A stretch of DNA of 64,000 nucleotides from CAYLLN01 sp964384375. GTDB taxonomy: Bacteria; Planctomycetota; Planctomycetia; Pirellulales; Pirellulaceae. The notes beneath the pieces were generated by a model. It was not told the origin of the DNA. It worked only from the letters and a program-made list of their open reading frames with translations, and did no database searches. This document shows positions 33,938 through 42,811 of the stretch, piece after piece (positions within the stretch are counted from its first letter, which is position 1; each line of letters starts with the position of its first letter). The translations under genes and the position numbers were made by a program. The DNA lies in NCBI GenBank assembly GCA_964384375.1, contig CAYLLN010000004.1:1-64000 (forward strand), written 5' to 3'.

Positions 33938-35817
33938 TGGGCTCAAGAACGATGCACGTGAACCACACCACCCGATTCCTCGTGCAGGCCACGGCGCTCG
34001 CGGCGACGATGGCGGTTTCCATCGCGGCTCTGGCGAACCCGAGCACGTCCGCGCCGTCGCTTCCCTTGGTGATCCGTCCCGACGAGGCGAATGACAAAAC
34101 GCTCGCGCAATTGGCGAAGCTCGACGAGCTGGCCCGGCGAATCGTCGAGGATTTGGCCGCCGCCGCAGGGCGCAAGAACGCATCGCCGCAAGAGATCGCC
34201 GACATCAGCCGCCTGGCGATGGCGCTCACCTGGCAGGAGCACCTCGCACGCAAGCTGGCCGACCAGAGCGAGGCGGCGGGATACGACTATCTCGCGCGGG
34301 CCGGTGAACACGAAAAAGTGTTGCGAAAAGCGGCGGCCGACTTTCGCGCCGGCGGAAGCGTGCGGACCGACGTGATGGACCGGGAGATGCGAGCACTCGT
34401 CGATGCGGCCATGCGACGGTTTCCGGAACTGAAATCTCGTGCGGCCACGGACGCCGAAGCCGCTGAGGACGAATTGGTGAAGATCATCGCTCCAATTCGC
34501 CGCTACCAGGTTTGGCTGGAAGGGTCGGACAAGTCATCGTTTCGGCATTTGGCGGAGTTATACCGCGACGTGCAAACGGCAGCTTCGGCGCTTCGTCAGC
34601 AGCAGCTTGGCGAGAAGCTCGCGCCGCTCGTCGCCGCAAGCCGGCCAAAGTTTGACGAGCTTCCCATGCAAGTTGCGGAAGCAGCGGAGACCTTGAAGGC
34701 CAGTGGAACTGTGGATTGGCGGGGCGAATCGCTCGCGGGGCCGGACCTGGTCGAGCGCGTGCTCGAAGCGTGGCGGCAAGTCGAAATCCAGTCGCAGCGT
34801 ACGCGGATGCTGTTACTAGCCAGTCGCGGCTTGGCAACGACGGTGCCAGCGGAAGTGGAGCAACTGTCGGCGGAGCAAGCGAAGTTCACGACGCGGATGA
34901 TCGGAGGCATCGGCTCGATCGTGGCGGCCGATGCGTCGCGCGTCGCGCCGCAGCACGCCCGCGAATTGTATCGCAAGTACCTCGATCGGCTGGCGCGCGG
35001 AGCGATCGTGTGCGATCGAGCGGCGGTGCGAGCCGCGTGGGGGCCGCCGCTGGCCGCCATCGCAGACAAGGAGCCGGGACTGAAGGCTGACGTGCAGAAC
35101 TACGTGCGGGCCACGGGGCCACTGCTGCAATGGCGGCGCGAGCTGGTCGATTTGGAGCTCGCCGCGCGGAGCAAAGTCGATACGGACATTCAGGGTGTCT
35201 TGCATCAGGCGATTCGACCATCGGGTGGTCCGGCGCTGTTGGCGGAAAATGCACCTAACACGCGAGCGGCGCTGATCAGCTCAGCAGCCGCCGTGCTGCC
35301 GCGGATTGGGGAGCGTGCGTGCGGCCGGCCGGCTTCGGTGCGCGACGTGGTGGGCCTGGGTGCCGGCAAGGCCATTGCCCCGTACCACGATCGCGTGTAT
35401 GCGCGGGTGACCGTTCCATATTCGAAGGCGTTGGAGTCGCAAGTGGACGCGCTGCGGATGATGTTGCTCGTCACGCCGACGCAGGGGCCGTTGTCGCTCG
35501 ATGCGGCGATTGCGCTGGTTGCGGCCGAGAATGGAACCTATCGCGCGATCGGTGGAACGGTGACGGAAGTGACGTTGGAACCGCTGCTCACACGGTTTGC
35601 GACACTTTCCGAGCGAAGCCGCGGCCTGTTGCGTCTGGAGCCGTTGCCCAGCGAGATTCAAGCGAGCGATCTGCGGAATGCGGTCATGGCACGGTTCGAC
35701 CTCGCACCGCGGTGGGTCGCGCACGAGACGTTCATCGTCGATTTGCTCGCGCAGCCAACACCAAGTGCAGCTCCACCACCTGCTGCGGCAAGCCAGCCGG
35801 TGGCGCAGGTGGAGTAG
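33934..35817 (+). CDS. Large secreted helical protein of unknown function
   Basis: 627 residues, signal peptide near the N-terminus (FLVQATALAATMAVSIAALA). The rest is Ala/Arg/Glu-rich and mostly helical, without recognised domains, metal motifs or membrane helices. It ends with a Pro/Ala tail. Translationally coupled to the lipoprotein-like gene, so the two may form an envelope complex. Codon use matches its neighbours. Confidence 0.7.
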   Translation: MMGSRTMHVNHTTRFLVQATALAATMAVSIAALANPSTSAPSLPLVIRPDEANDKTLAQLAKLDELARRIVEDLAAAAGRKNASPQEIADISRLAMALTWQEHLARKLADQSEAAGYDYLARAGEHEKVLRKAAADFRAGGSVRTDVMDREMRALVDAAMRRFPELKSRAATDAEAAEDELVKIIAPIRRYQVWLEGSDKSSFRHLAELYRDVQTAASALRQQQLGEKLAPLVAASRPKFDELPMQVAEAAETLKASGTVDWRGESLAGPDLVERVLEAWRQVEIQSQRTRMLLLASRGLATTVPAEVEQLSAEQAKFTTRMIGGIGSIVAADASRVAPQHARELYRKYLDRLARGAIVCDRAAVRAAWGPPLAAIADKEPGLKADVQNYVRATGPLLQWRRELVDLELAARSKVDTDIQGVLHQAIRPSGGPALLAENAPNTRAALISSAAAVLPRIGERACGRPASVRDVVGLGAGKAIAPYHDRVYARVTVPYSKALESQVDALRMMLLVTPTQGPLSLDAAIALVAAENGTYRAIGGTVTEVTLEPLLTRFATLSERSRGLLRLEPLPSEIQASDLRNAVMARFDLAPRWVAHETFIVDLLAQPTPSAAPPPAAASQPVAQVE

Positions 35818-35852
35818 GTTCCGACGGCCCGGCAGGACTTCGCCGCTGCAGG

Positions 35853-36788
35853 CTATTTCTGCTTCGGCTCGGCTTGAAGATACGCTTCATAAGCCCGAGC
35901 GGGATCGAACGCTGTGTCGTCGGTCGCATAGGCGTACACGGCAAAACGCAGCCGCAGTTTGTCGCCCGGCTTCACTTCGATGCGGCTCGGCTCACCTCCG
36001 GTGAACGCGCGGCGTCCGAACGGATTGGCGACGACGAGACCGTAGTCGCGAGCGTGCATCCACGAGGGACGGAGGTTATCTGGATGAGGCATCACGATCA
36101 TTCCTGCTCGGCGCTCAGCGAGTTTGCCACTGTAGTCGCACCATTTGGCCGTTTTTCCCCACACCCCTTTTTCGTCGCGATCCCCTTCACTATTGGTGAT
36201 GATGCCGGTTCCCATCTTCACAGTCAGCGGCGTGGCCAGACGAATGCCCAGCCCCATTTCTTCCTGGTCGCCAAACACGATGGGCCGATCGCCGGAGAAT
36301 TCGCTATCGAAGGTGATCAGCCAGCCATCGCCGTGTCGGCGCAGGGAGTATTTGCAGACTTCGCGTCCGATCGCGCGGTCATCGATCGCGTAGCGAAAGC
36401 GAGCCGCGAAACGAACGACCCCTTCCTTGACGCTCGGCCGCTCGGTGAACTCGACCAGCTCGACTCGCCCCTTGTTTCGCCAAAAGTCCGCGCCCGACAA
36501 GTCGCCAAAGGCCAGCCAGATGCCGGGGTGCATCGTGTCGTGGTCGGTCGCATCGCTTCCCTTTCGCGGCGGATGATTGCGAGTCACTTGCTCGCCCGAG
36601 GGAGCATGGACCGCGGTGAAATAGGGGCGGCGAATCTGCTCGTCGGCGAAGATGTACCGCGCGATCGGCCGGCTGCCGCTCGTGATGATGAGCCGATTGT
36701 TATGTTCTTCAATCGCCAGATCACCGTCGGCGCCCGAGGCCGTCAGCGCTGTGCATACGACGACTGTCCAGCCAGTAGAAAGCATCAT
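35853..36788 (-). CDS. DUF6807/PmoA-like secreted protein
   Basis: 311 residues with signal peptide MMLSTGWTVVVCTALTASG. Hallmarks of the family: RPYFTAVHAPSGEQVTRNHP, DHDTMHPGIWLAFGDLSGAD, FWRNKGRVE and HPDNLRPSWMHARDYG. Members occur widely in planctomycetes next to sugar or sulfatase genes; biochemical role unknown. Its start overlaps the GNAT gene upstream by four bases, so they form an operon. Confidence 0.87.
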   Translation of the reverse strand: MMLSTGWTVVVCTALTASGADGDLAIEEHNNRLIITSGSRPIARYIFADEQIRRPYFTAVHAPSGEQVTRNHPPRKGSDATDHDTMHPGIWLAFGDLSGADFWRNKGRVELVEFTERPSVKEGVVRFAARFRYAIDDRAIGREVCKYSLRRHGDGWLITFDSEFSGDRPIVFGDQEEMGLGIRLATPLTVKMGTGIITNSEGDRDEKGVWGKTAKWCDYSGKLAERRAGMIVMPHPDNLRPSWMHARDYGLVVANPFGRRAFTGGEPSRIEVKPGDKLRLRFAVYAYATDDTAFDPARAYEAYLQAEPKQK

Positions 36789-37282
36789 CGGTTTCCTCCA
36801 CTTCCGAGGTTCGACCAGTCCCGTTCATAGACGAGGTGCCCGCTCGGCTGCATCCCCAGTTGCTCGTACACGCGCTGGGCTCGCTCGTTCTCGCGCTCGA
36901 CATAGAGCCGCAGGCCGCGGACCTCGCCGTCAGCCTCGGCCAGTGACTGAATGTGCTGAAACAGAGCGCGGAACACGCCGCCGCCCCGATGCGTCTCGGC
37001 TACATAGACGCTTTGCAGCCACCAGAGGACGCCGTCGCGCCAGTCGGTCAGCTCGATCGTGATCATCGCCTGACCGACAATTTGCCCCGCGCGCTCGGCG
37101 ACGAAATAGCGACACAGGGCAGGTTCCGAGATCGCTCGCTTCACACCCCGCTCAATCGTCGCCGGATCGAGCCGCTTGTGCTCGGTTTCCCCGGCCAAAA
37201 GCGAGTTGAACCGGACGATGGTGGCCAGGTCGGCCAGCGTGGCATCGCGGATATGCAGGGGACTGTCGGCGGAGGTCGTCAT
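36785..37282 (-). CDS. GNAT family N-acetyltransferase
   Basis: 165-residue acetyl-CoA-dependent acyltransferase. The fold follows LHIRDATLADLATIVRFN at the start, LQSVYVAETHRGGGVFRALF for the acetyl-CoA P-loop (RGGGV replaces RGxGxG/A), and LRLYVERENERAQRVYEQLG at the end. Target unknown. Start chosen at ATG 37282 (MTTSADSPL). Overlaps the DUF6807 gene by ATGA. Confidence 0.9.
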   Translation of the reverse strand: MTTSADSPLHIRDATLADLATIVRFNSLLAGETEHKRLDPATIERGVKRAISEPALCRYFVAERAGQIVGQAMITIELTDWRDGVLWWLQSVYVAETHRGGGVFRALFQHIQSLAEADGEVRGLRLYVERENERAQRVYEQLGMQPSGHLVYERDWSNLGSGGNR

Positions 37283-37349
37283 GGGGCGATTGTCGCGGGC
37301 GAAGTCGCTATGATGCTGAAGCATAATCGACCGGCAGGCGGAGCGTGAT

Positions 37350-38816
37350 ATGGCGGCAAGCGGCGGCGACGATCTCTACAAATTGACCGACGAGGCGATT
37401 CAGCCGCCGCCGCCGAGCCTTTGGCTGGCGCTGCGGAAAATCGGCCCCGGCATCATCCTGGCGGGAAGCATCGTCGGATCGGGCGAGCTGATCCTCACGA
37501 CGTCGCTGGGGGCCGATTGGGGCTTCGTCTTCCTGTGGCTCGTGCTCTTTAGCTGCATTATCAAGGTCTTCGTGCAGATCGAGCTGGGCCGCTATGCGAT
37601 CTCGTCCGGCGAGCCGACGCTCACGGCGCTCGATTCGCTCCCTGGGCCGCGAGTCGGCGCGCACTGGCTCGTGTGGTGGTGGTTCTTCATGCTGCTGGCC
37701 AGCGTGTTCCAGCTCGGAGCGATGGTGGGCCTCGTCGGACAGGCGATGCACGTGGCGTTCCCCCACGTTTCGCCGGCTGTGGCGAGCGCGATCAACTCGA
37801 TTTCGCCGCTGCTGGCCGACGCAATCCGCAGCCGGCCCGAGCATCCGTGGTCGATTCTTACCGCGCTGGCCGCGATTCTGCTGCTGCTCTCGGGCGGCTA
37901 CAAACGGCTCGAGTGGATCACGACGGCGCTCGTTGCCGGCGTCACGCTCGTCACCGTGGTTTGCGTGGGGATGCTCGCTGGCACCGACTATCCCGTGCGA
38001 CTCGGCGACATTCAGCAAGGCTTCTCGCTGGCGGTCCTCGCTCTGCCGCCGGCTGCCATTGCCGCCGCCTTCAGCACGTTCGGCATTACGGGCGTGGGAG
38101 CAAGCGAACTCTACTCGTATCCGTACTGGTGTCTGGAAAAGGGATATGCCCGCTTCACCGGCCCGCGCTGCGACAAGCCGGAATGGGTCCAGCGGGCTCG
38201 CGGCTGGTTGCGCGTAATGACGCTCGACGCCTGGGTGAGCTGCGCGGTCTTCACGGTCGCGACGGTCGCGTTCTATATCCTCGGTGCAGCCGTGCTGCAT
38301 CGGCAGGGTCTGCACCCGAAAGGGCCGCAGATGATCGTTGCCCTAGCAGAGATGTACGTCCCGACCTTCGGCGATTGGACGAAGGTGCTGTTCATGATCG
38401 GGGCCTGGGCGGTCCTCTTCAAAACGTTGTATGTCGCGTCGGCCGGTCACGCCCGGCTCTCAACCGACTTTCTCGGCCTGCTCGGCGTGGCGAAGTTCGA
38501 CGACGCCCGCACGCGGCCGCGCTGGATCAATCGCTTCTGCGTTTTCTTTCCGACACTCGCCCTGATCCTGTACCTCGCATTTCGCGAGCCCAAGATCATG
38601 GTCGTCATCGGCGGCTACGCTCAGGCGATCACGCTGCCGGTGATCTCCGGGGCGGCACTTTACCTGCGTTACTTCCGGACCGACAAGCGGCTCGCGCCGT
38701 CGATCGTCTCTGACATCTTGCTATGGATCGCGTTTGTGCTGATCACGGCCGTTGCGAGTTACGCCGTCGTGAACGACGTGGTGCCGACGATTCGCGGGTG
38801 GCTGACCGTTAAGTAG
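37350..38816 (+). CDS. Nramp-related metal transporter with non-canonical motifs
   Basis: 488 residues, about eleven helices in the LeuT/Nramp fold. The first helix region reads IGPGIILAGSIVGSGELILT where canonical Nramp has a DPGN motif; the metal-binding Asp and Asn are replaced (G and E in the aligned positions). The helix-6 motif is FGITGVGASELYSYPYW instead of an MPHN-type sequence. It therefore belongs to a divergent Nramp-related group whose substrate is unlikely to be simply Mn2+ or Fe2+. Its stop is 13 bases from the convergent ceramidase-like gene, inside a repeat. Confidence 0.85.
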   Translation: MAASGGDDLYKLTDEAIQPPPPSLWLALRKIGPGIILAGSIVGSGELILTTSLGADWGFVFLWLVLFSCIIKVFVQIELGRYAISSGEPTLTALDSLPGPRVGAHWLVWWWFFMLLASVFQLGAMVGLVGQAMHVAFPHVSPAVASAINSISPLLADAIRSRPEHPWSILTALAAILLLLSGGYKRLEWITTALVAGVTLVTVVCVGMLAGTDYPVRLGDIQQGFSLAVLALPPAAIAAAFSTFGITGVGASELYSYPYWCLEKGYARFTGPRCDKPEWVQRARGWLRVMTLDAWVSCAVFTVATVAFYILGAAVLHRQGLHPKGPQMIVALAEMYVPTFGDWTKVLFMIGAWAVLFKTLYVASAGHARLSTDFLGLLGVAKFDDARTRPRWINRFCVFFPTLALILYLAFREPKIMVVIGGYAQAITLPVISGAALYLRYFRTDKRLAPSIVSDILLWIAFVLITAVASYAVVNDVVPTIRGWLTVK

Positions 38817-38866
38817 CAGGTACACTCGGTTAAGTAGCAGGCACACTCCGTGTGCCGTCGGTTTGA
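38817..38866. repeat. Type C hairpin at a convergent gene end
   Basis: GGCACACTCCGTGTGCC at 38840-38856, preceded by a duplicated TTAAGTAGCAGG unit. The hairpin encodes the last residues (GTRSVPAT) of the ceramidase-like protein on the minus strand and may terminate both genes. A double copy lies at 40091-40149. Confidence 0.7.
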
Positions 38867-40305
38867 GTCAAAAGCTCGCCGATTCTCAGGCTCGCGGCTT
38901 CGATCAGCATTTCGAGACTTCCCGCCGCCAGCGGCGAAATCGTTTCCTGATAGATCCCTTTGCCGTAGGCGTGCTGTGCGGGGATGTAGCCCGGCTGCCA
39001 GTCGTTGGCGATCGTAGTGACGAGAATCGGGTGGTCGGGAAACCGGCTGCGGAGTGTGGTTTGAAAGACCTGGTAGAGTTCGCCGGGGCTGAAGAGCCAG
39101 ATTGCATCGCCGAGTTGAAGCAAATCGAAGCGATACGGATAGGACGGTCCGAGCGGCAGTGCTTCCAGGCGCATGATCTGCCGCGTCATACGCTCGACTT
39201 GTGCGTGGCAGTCGCGGCGTGTGATGTCGTCGGTGGCGGCAGATTCGGCGGCTTGCCAGTGGGCCAGATCGGCGCGGGTTTGTTCGAGCGTGGGCAGATC
39301 GGGGCGATAGGGGAGTTCGACGGTGCCGCGCGAGAGCTCGAACTTGGCGTTTGCTTTGCACGGCTCATGTTGCCAGGTGCCGATCGTCGCACCAGAGACG
39401 ACCGGTCCGGCATAGACGTACTGAGCGCCGGGTGGTGGCAGTGATTCGAGTGCGGCGAGCGCGGCGAAGCCTACTTGGCGGCCGTTGGCATCGGCGACTT
39501 GCACATCGCCGACGAAGCCTTCGCGCGGGCCGAGATCGCCCGACGCGCCTAGCAGGAAGAGGCACGGCGCACTAGTTTCCCGCTGGACCGTTTCGCGCAT
39601 CGCGCCGACAAAGTCGGGGCTGATCAGCGTATTTTGCCAGGCGAGCGTCGTCGGATGGCAAGCGTAGTTGACGACCGTGCCGAGCGTCTGGCCGCTATCG
39701 GAAACGATCTTCGCAACGAGGAGCGTATCGTCGGCCGGGCCATCCGGGTCGTAGCCGCAGACGAACTGCCCGCTGGCCGGATCGACAAAGTCGCGATGCT
39801 TCGCGAGCGAACAGCGGCCGATCCCATAGACAATCGTTGCCTCTTGCGCGCTGCGAACCGCTTTGGCAGCGAGCCGGCCGCACTTGGCCGCGACTTCGTC
39901 CAGGTACGGCCCGATCAGTTCGCCGCCGGGCAAGTGCGCTCGACTGCGGAGCATGAGACCAGCCGCGTGCGTATGCGTCAGACAAAGCTGAATGTGGTCA
40001 GCCGCAATGCCCGACTCGCGACTGACGGCAGCTTTGATCCGGTCGATTTCGGCGCGGTCGAGGAGGCAGTGGTCGAGGGAGAGAACCATAGTAGTAGGCA
40101 CACTCCGTGTGCCGTTAACTGCGGACGGCACACCGAGTGTGCCTGCTACAAACAGCGCCGTCGCCATCAGCGGCCGATGGACCCCCGTTGCCCGCTCATG
40201 CGTGGCCGCGCCCCACATCCGATGGTAAATGCCAACCGGGGGCGTGATGTCGCACTGGGCGATGCCGACGCGGCAACGGGATTGGGGGAAGTGGATGACC
40301 GTCAT
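38830..40305 (-). CDS. Neutral/alkaline ceramidase-like hydrolase
   Basis: 491 residues, no signal peptide. N-terminal zinc-hydrolase-like domain: VGIAQCDITPPVGIYHRMWG, the metal motif CLTHTHAAG, NYACHPTTLAWQNTLISPDF and FLLGASGDLGPREGF are all shared with neutral ceramidase N-terminal domains. The C-terminal half (LLQLGDAIWLFSPGELYQVF) also fits the family. True ceramidase activity is unlikely in this setting; a role in cleaving an amide or ester of a sugar-derived compound is possible. Last gene of the operon, overlapping its upstream neighbour by four bases. A type C repeat is read in frame near residues 52-72. Confidence 0.82.
   Translation of the reverse strand: MTVIHFPQSRCRVGIAQCDITPPVGIYHRMWGAATHERATGVHRPLMATALFVAGTLGVPSAVNGTRSVPTTMVLSLDHCLLDRAEIDRIKAAVSRESGIAADHIQLCLTHTHAAGLMLRSRAHLPGGELIGPYLDEVAAKCGRLAAKAVRSAQEATIVYGIGRCSLAKHRDFVDPASGQFVCGYDPDGPADDTLLVAKIVSDSGQTLGTVVNYACHPTTLAWQNTLISPDFVGAMRETVQRETSAPCLFLLGASGDLGPREGFVGDVQVADANGRQVGFAALAALESLPPPGAQYVYAGPVVSGATIGTWQHEPCKANAKFELSRGTVELPYRPDLPTLEQTRADLAHWQAAESAATDDITRRDCHAQVERMTRQIMRLEALPLGPSYPYRFDLLQLGDAIWLFSPGELYQVFQTTLRSRFPDHPILVTTIANDWQPGYIPAQHAYGKGIYQETISPLAAGSLEMLIEAASLRIGELLTQTDGTRSVPAT
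40091..40149. repeat. Type C paired hairpin inside the ceramidase-like gene
   Basis: GGCACACTCCGTGTGCC and GGCACACCGAGTGTGCC separated by 14 bases, with outer GTAGTAGG and CCTGCTAC. Translated in the minus frame as AGTLGVPSAVNGTRSVPTT, a loop between a strand and the helix of the hydrolase domain. Confidence 0.8.
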
Positions 40306-41222
40306 CGCGATTCCTTTGCAACGTCACGGTCGAGCTGCGCTATCAAGCGATCAACTTCCGCAACCGTCTCGCGATCCAGTTCCCACGAATAGGGACGTCG
40401 CCGACGATCGGTTGTGAAAAGACCTTGACGATGCAGCAAGTACTTTTCGATGGCCAGAAAGCCGTCGAGGCCCGCTTGTAATTGGAGGGCAACGATCGCA
40501 CAGATCGGATAGTAGAGCCGATACGCCGCTGCATCATCGCCGCGCTGGAGGGCATTCCACAAGGCAACAATGCCCGGCAGCATTTCCATCCCCGGCATCG
40601 TCCCGGCAATGCCGCGGCGGAAGCTATCGATCAGCAGAATGCCGCCGGAGCCCTCGAAGATGCGGGCCTTACCGCTCGTCGCATCGCGCAGGGCCGAGAG
40701 ATTCGGCCCGATCGGAGCGGCTTCAGGCTTGAAGACGATTTTCTCCAGACCGTAGCGTTCCAAGAGTTCGACATAGACGGCGAGCGGAATCGCCTGCCCG
40801 ACGTAGCCGCTGGCGTCCTGCACAATGAGCGTCAGGTTGACTCCCTCGGCCAGCGCGCGGAAGTAATCGACCAGGGCCTCCTGCGGCAGGCGCGTGGTGA
40901 TCGGTGGCACAGCCATGACGCCATCGCAGCCAGCTCGCTCGGCGGCCTTCGCATAGACGAGGGCCTGAGCCGTGCTTTCCGCTCCGACCGCAGCAAACAC
41001 TGCCCCGCGTCCTGCCGCCAGTTCGGCGATCTGCTGCGTCAGGCCGATCCGCTCGTCCGCCGTCAGCCGCAGGATTTCGGAGACCATGCCGGTCCCCAGG
41101 CCGTCTGCGCCGCTGGCGAACGCGAAGTCGATTTCGCGCCGCAGGCTGGCCGCGTCGATCGAGTCGTCATCGAGGAAAGGCGTATGAACAATGGGCAGGA
41201 CGCCTTGAAGTCGCTTCGTCAT
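40302..41222 (-). CDS. DapA-family enzyme, likely 2-keto-3-deoxy sugar acid dehydratase/aldolase
   Basis: 306-residue TIM barrel of the DapA superfamily. The Schiff-base Lys is K165 in KIVFKPEAAP. Where DapA and aldolases have YN(I/V)P with the catalytic Tyr, this protein reads LIVQDASG, so that Tyr is absent. Such QD-type members include sugar-acid dehydratases. The preceding gene encodes a dehydratase-like enolase enzyme, which would supply a 2-keto-3-deoxy acid as substrate. Spacing to neighbours is 3 bases and -4 bases, so operon membership is firm; the exact reaction is inference. Confidence 0.85.
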   Translation of the reverse strand: MTKRLQGVLPIVHTPFLDDDSIDAASLRREIDFAFASGADGLGTGMVSEILRLTADERIGLTQQIAELAAGRGAVFAAVGAESTAQALVYAKAAERAGCDGVMAVPPITTRLPQEALVDYFRALAEGVNLTLIVQDASGYVGQAIPLAVYVELLERYGLEKIVFKPEAAPIGPNLSALRDATSGKARIFEGSGGILLIDSFRRGIAGTMPGMEMLPGIVALWNALQRGDDAAAYRLYYPICAIVALQLQAGLDGFLAIEKYLLHRQGLFTTDRRRRPYSWELDRETVAEVDRLIAQLDRDVAKESR

Positions 41223-41225
41223 GAT

Positions 41226-42404
41226 TTACCAATCCCCCACGCTGCCGTCGCTATAGAACACGCGTTGCAGCATTTCCTGCTCGAACGGATACTTCTTCAC
41301 TTCCGCCTCGTCGATCGTGATCCCCAGGCCCGGCCGCGTGTTGGGACGCACGATCCGCCCATCACGCTCGATCGTGAAGCCTTCCTGCACCACGTCCTGC
41401 CGCCATGGCACGTCGCTCGTCACCGTCTCGCAGATCACATAGCTCGGCTGAGAGAAGCCGAACTCGAGCGATGCGGCGGTGCTGACGGGCCCTTGGGGAT
41501 TGTGCGGGGCGAGGGCGATGCGGTGAGCCTCGGCCAGGGCGGCGACACGGCGGGCCTCGGAGAGACCGCCGCAGTGCGTGATGTCGAGCTGGCACACCTC
41601 ACAGGCCCGAGCGTTGAACAGGTCGCTAAATGCGGCGAGGTTTGTCACTCGTTCGCCCGTCGCGATCGGCGTGGCGACCGCGCGATTGATCGCGGCCAGG
41701 CCATCCACGCTTTCCGGCCAGCACGGCTCTTCGAGGAAATAGAGGCCGTAGGGTTCGAGAGCCTTGGCGAACTGCAGACCCATCGCAGGCGATGGGCGGG
41801 CGTGGCAATCGACCATGATGTCGATGTCCGGACCGACCGCTTCACGCATCGCGGCGACCGCTCGCTCGGCCGCACGAATGGGCCGCTGCCCCTCGAGCGG
41901 CATCGTCGGCGGGACGGCCATCGACTTGAATGCCGTGTAGCCGCCCTCGACTGCCTGCCGGGCCAAATCGCCAAACCGCTGGGCATTATCGGCAGGTGTC
42001 TCGTAAAAGTCCTCCATCCGTCCGCCGCCAAGATGGCAATATGTCCGGACGTGATCGCGGACCGGGCCGCCCCACAGCTTGCTGCACGGCAGGCCGGCTA
42101 CCTTGCCCAGGATGTCCCACAGGGCCAGGTCGATGCCGGCGATGGCCGTCGCCCGCACGATGCCGTGGCCGTGCCAGAAATGCTGACGAAACATCATCTG
42201 CCAAAGATGCTCGATGCGTGTCGGGTCTTCGCCGACGACAAGCTGCGCGATGTCTTCGATCGCCCCGACGACGGCCCGCGTGTGCCATTCGAGCGTCGCC
42301 TCGCCCCAGCCGAACAGGCCGTCCTGATCGGTCAGTGCCTTCACGAAGACCCAGTTCCGCATCCGGGCGTGGCAGACGTGCGTTTCGATGCGGATGATTT
42401 TCAT
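41226..42404 (-). CDS. Mandelate racemase/enolase-superfamily dehydratase (galactonate dehydratase-like)
   Basis: 392 residues, enolase superfamily. Metal and catalytic signature follows D-galactonate dehydratase: MVDCHARPSPAMG (Asp and His), FLEEPCWPES (Glu), IATGERVTN (Glu) and LAPHNPQGPVSTAA (His). GIDLALWDILGKVAGLPCSK is a superfamily hallmark. It would dehydrate a sugar acid to the 2-keto-3-deoxy acid. Substrate specificity within the DgoD-like group is not certain. Transcribed with the DapA-family gene three bases downstream. Confidence 0.88.
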   Translation of the reverse strand: MKIIRIETHVCHARMRNWVFVKALTDQDGLFGWGEATLEWHTRAVVGAIEDIAQLVVGEDPTRIEHLWQMMFRQHFWHGHGIVRATAIAGIDLALWDILGKVAGLPCSKLWGGPVRDHVRTYCHLGGGRMEDFYETPADNAQRFGDLARQAVEGGYTAFKSMAVPPTMPLEGQRPIRAAERAVAAMREAVGPDIDIMVDCHARPSPAMGLQFAKALEPYGLYFLEEPCWPESVDGLAAINRAVATPIATGERVTNLAAFSDLFNARACEVCQLDITHCGGLSEARRVAALAEAHRIALAPHNPQGPVSTAASLEFGFSQPSYVICETVTSDVPWRQDVVQEGFTIERDGRIVRPNTRPGLGITIDEAEVKKYPFEQEMLQRVFYSDGSVGDW

Positions 42405-42424
42405 AAGTCTGCACGGACAAGGGG

Positions 42425-42442
42425 AACCGCGGATTGCGCGGA
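42425..42442. repeat. Type I repeat, left copy
   Basis: AACCGCGGATTGCGCGGA, 20 bases downstream of where the small minus-strand gene ends being read (14 bases from its stop). Inverted copy at 42794-42811. Confidence 0.7.
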
Positions 42443-42455
42443 TGGCACAGATGGA

Positions 42456-42761
42456 TCAGTTTGACTTTCCACTTCTCACTCGTTTTACTTCAACGTACCA
42501 GTTGCATTCGCGAGGGCCAGTAACGAAATCCTCCGTGACTACATCGAAGGTGACTCGCTTGCCATTGCGAATGTACCAGCAGTTAGCAACTTGACCTCGC
42601 TTAAGTATCATTGACAGTCGCATGTGACCTGGACCACGGTACGGACAGTACCTAACTCTCCCAGATCGCGTTGGATAGCCGCGAGTCCGAAAGAATCCAA
42701 CAGGTAACTCGTTAATGTAAAAGACAAGGCGATCCAGTGACCTTGCGCCTTTTCCTTTCAT
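42456..42761 (-). CDS. Small protein of unknown function between inverted repeats
   Basis: About 101 residues (MKGKGARSLDRLVFYINELP at the start), basic and with scattered aromatics (GHMRLSMILKRGQVANCWYI near the middle). The region is less GC-rich than its neighbours and interrupts the tight spacing of the operon. It lies between two inverted copies of a repeat (42425-42442 and 42794-42811), which suggests a later insertion. An ATG at 42785 would add eight residues. No family recognised; it could still be noncoding. Confidence 0.5.
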   Translation of the reverse strand: MKGKGARSLDRLVFYINELPVGFFRTRGYPTRSGRVRYCPYRGPGHMRLSMILKRGQVANCWYIRNGKRVTFDVVTEDFVTGPRECNWYVEVKRVRSGKSN

Positions 42762-42793
42762 ACACGCCTCATTTCCTGCTCCCATCCGCGTCC

Positions 42794-42811
42794 TCCGCGC
42801 AATCCGCGGTT
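42794..42811. repeat. Type I repeat, right copy (inverted)
   Basis: TCCGCGCAATCCGCGGTT, the exact reverse complement of 42425-42442. Its last bases are part of the TAA stop of the upstream enolase-superfamily gene. Confidence 0.7.

Noticed and set aside
40482..42464. 660-codon plus-strand open frame
   Set aside because: Opposes two recognised minus-strand enzymes with intact active sites; it is a GC-driven shadow.
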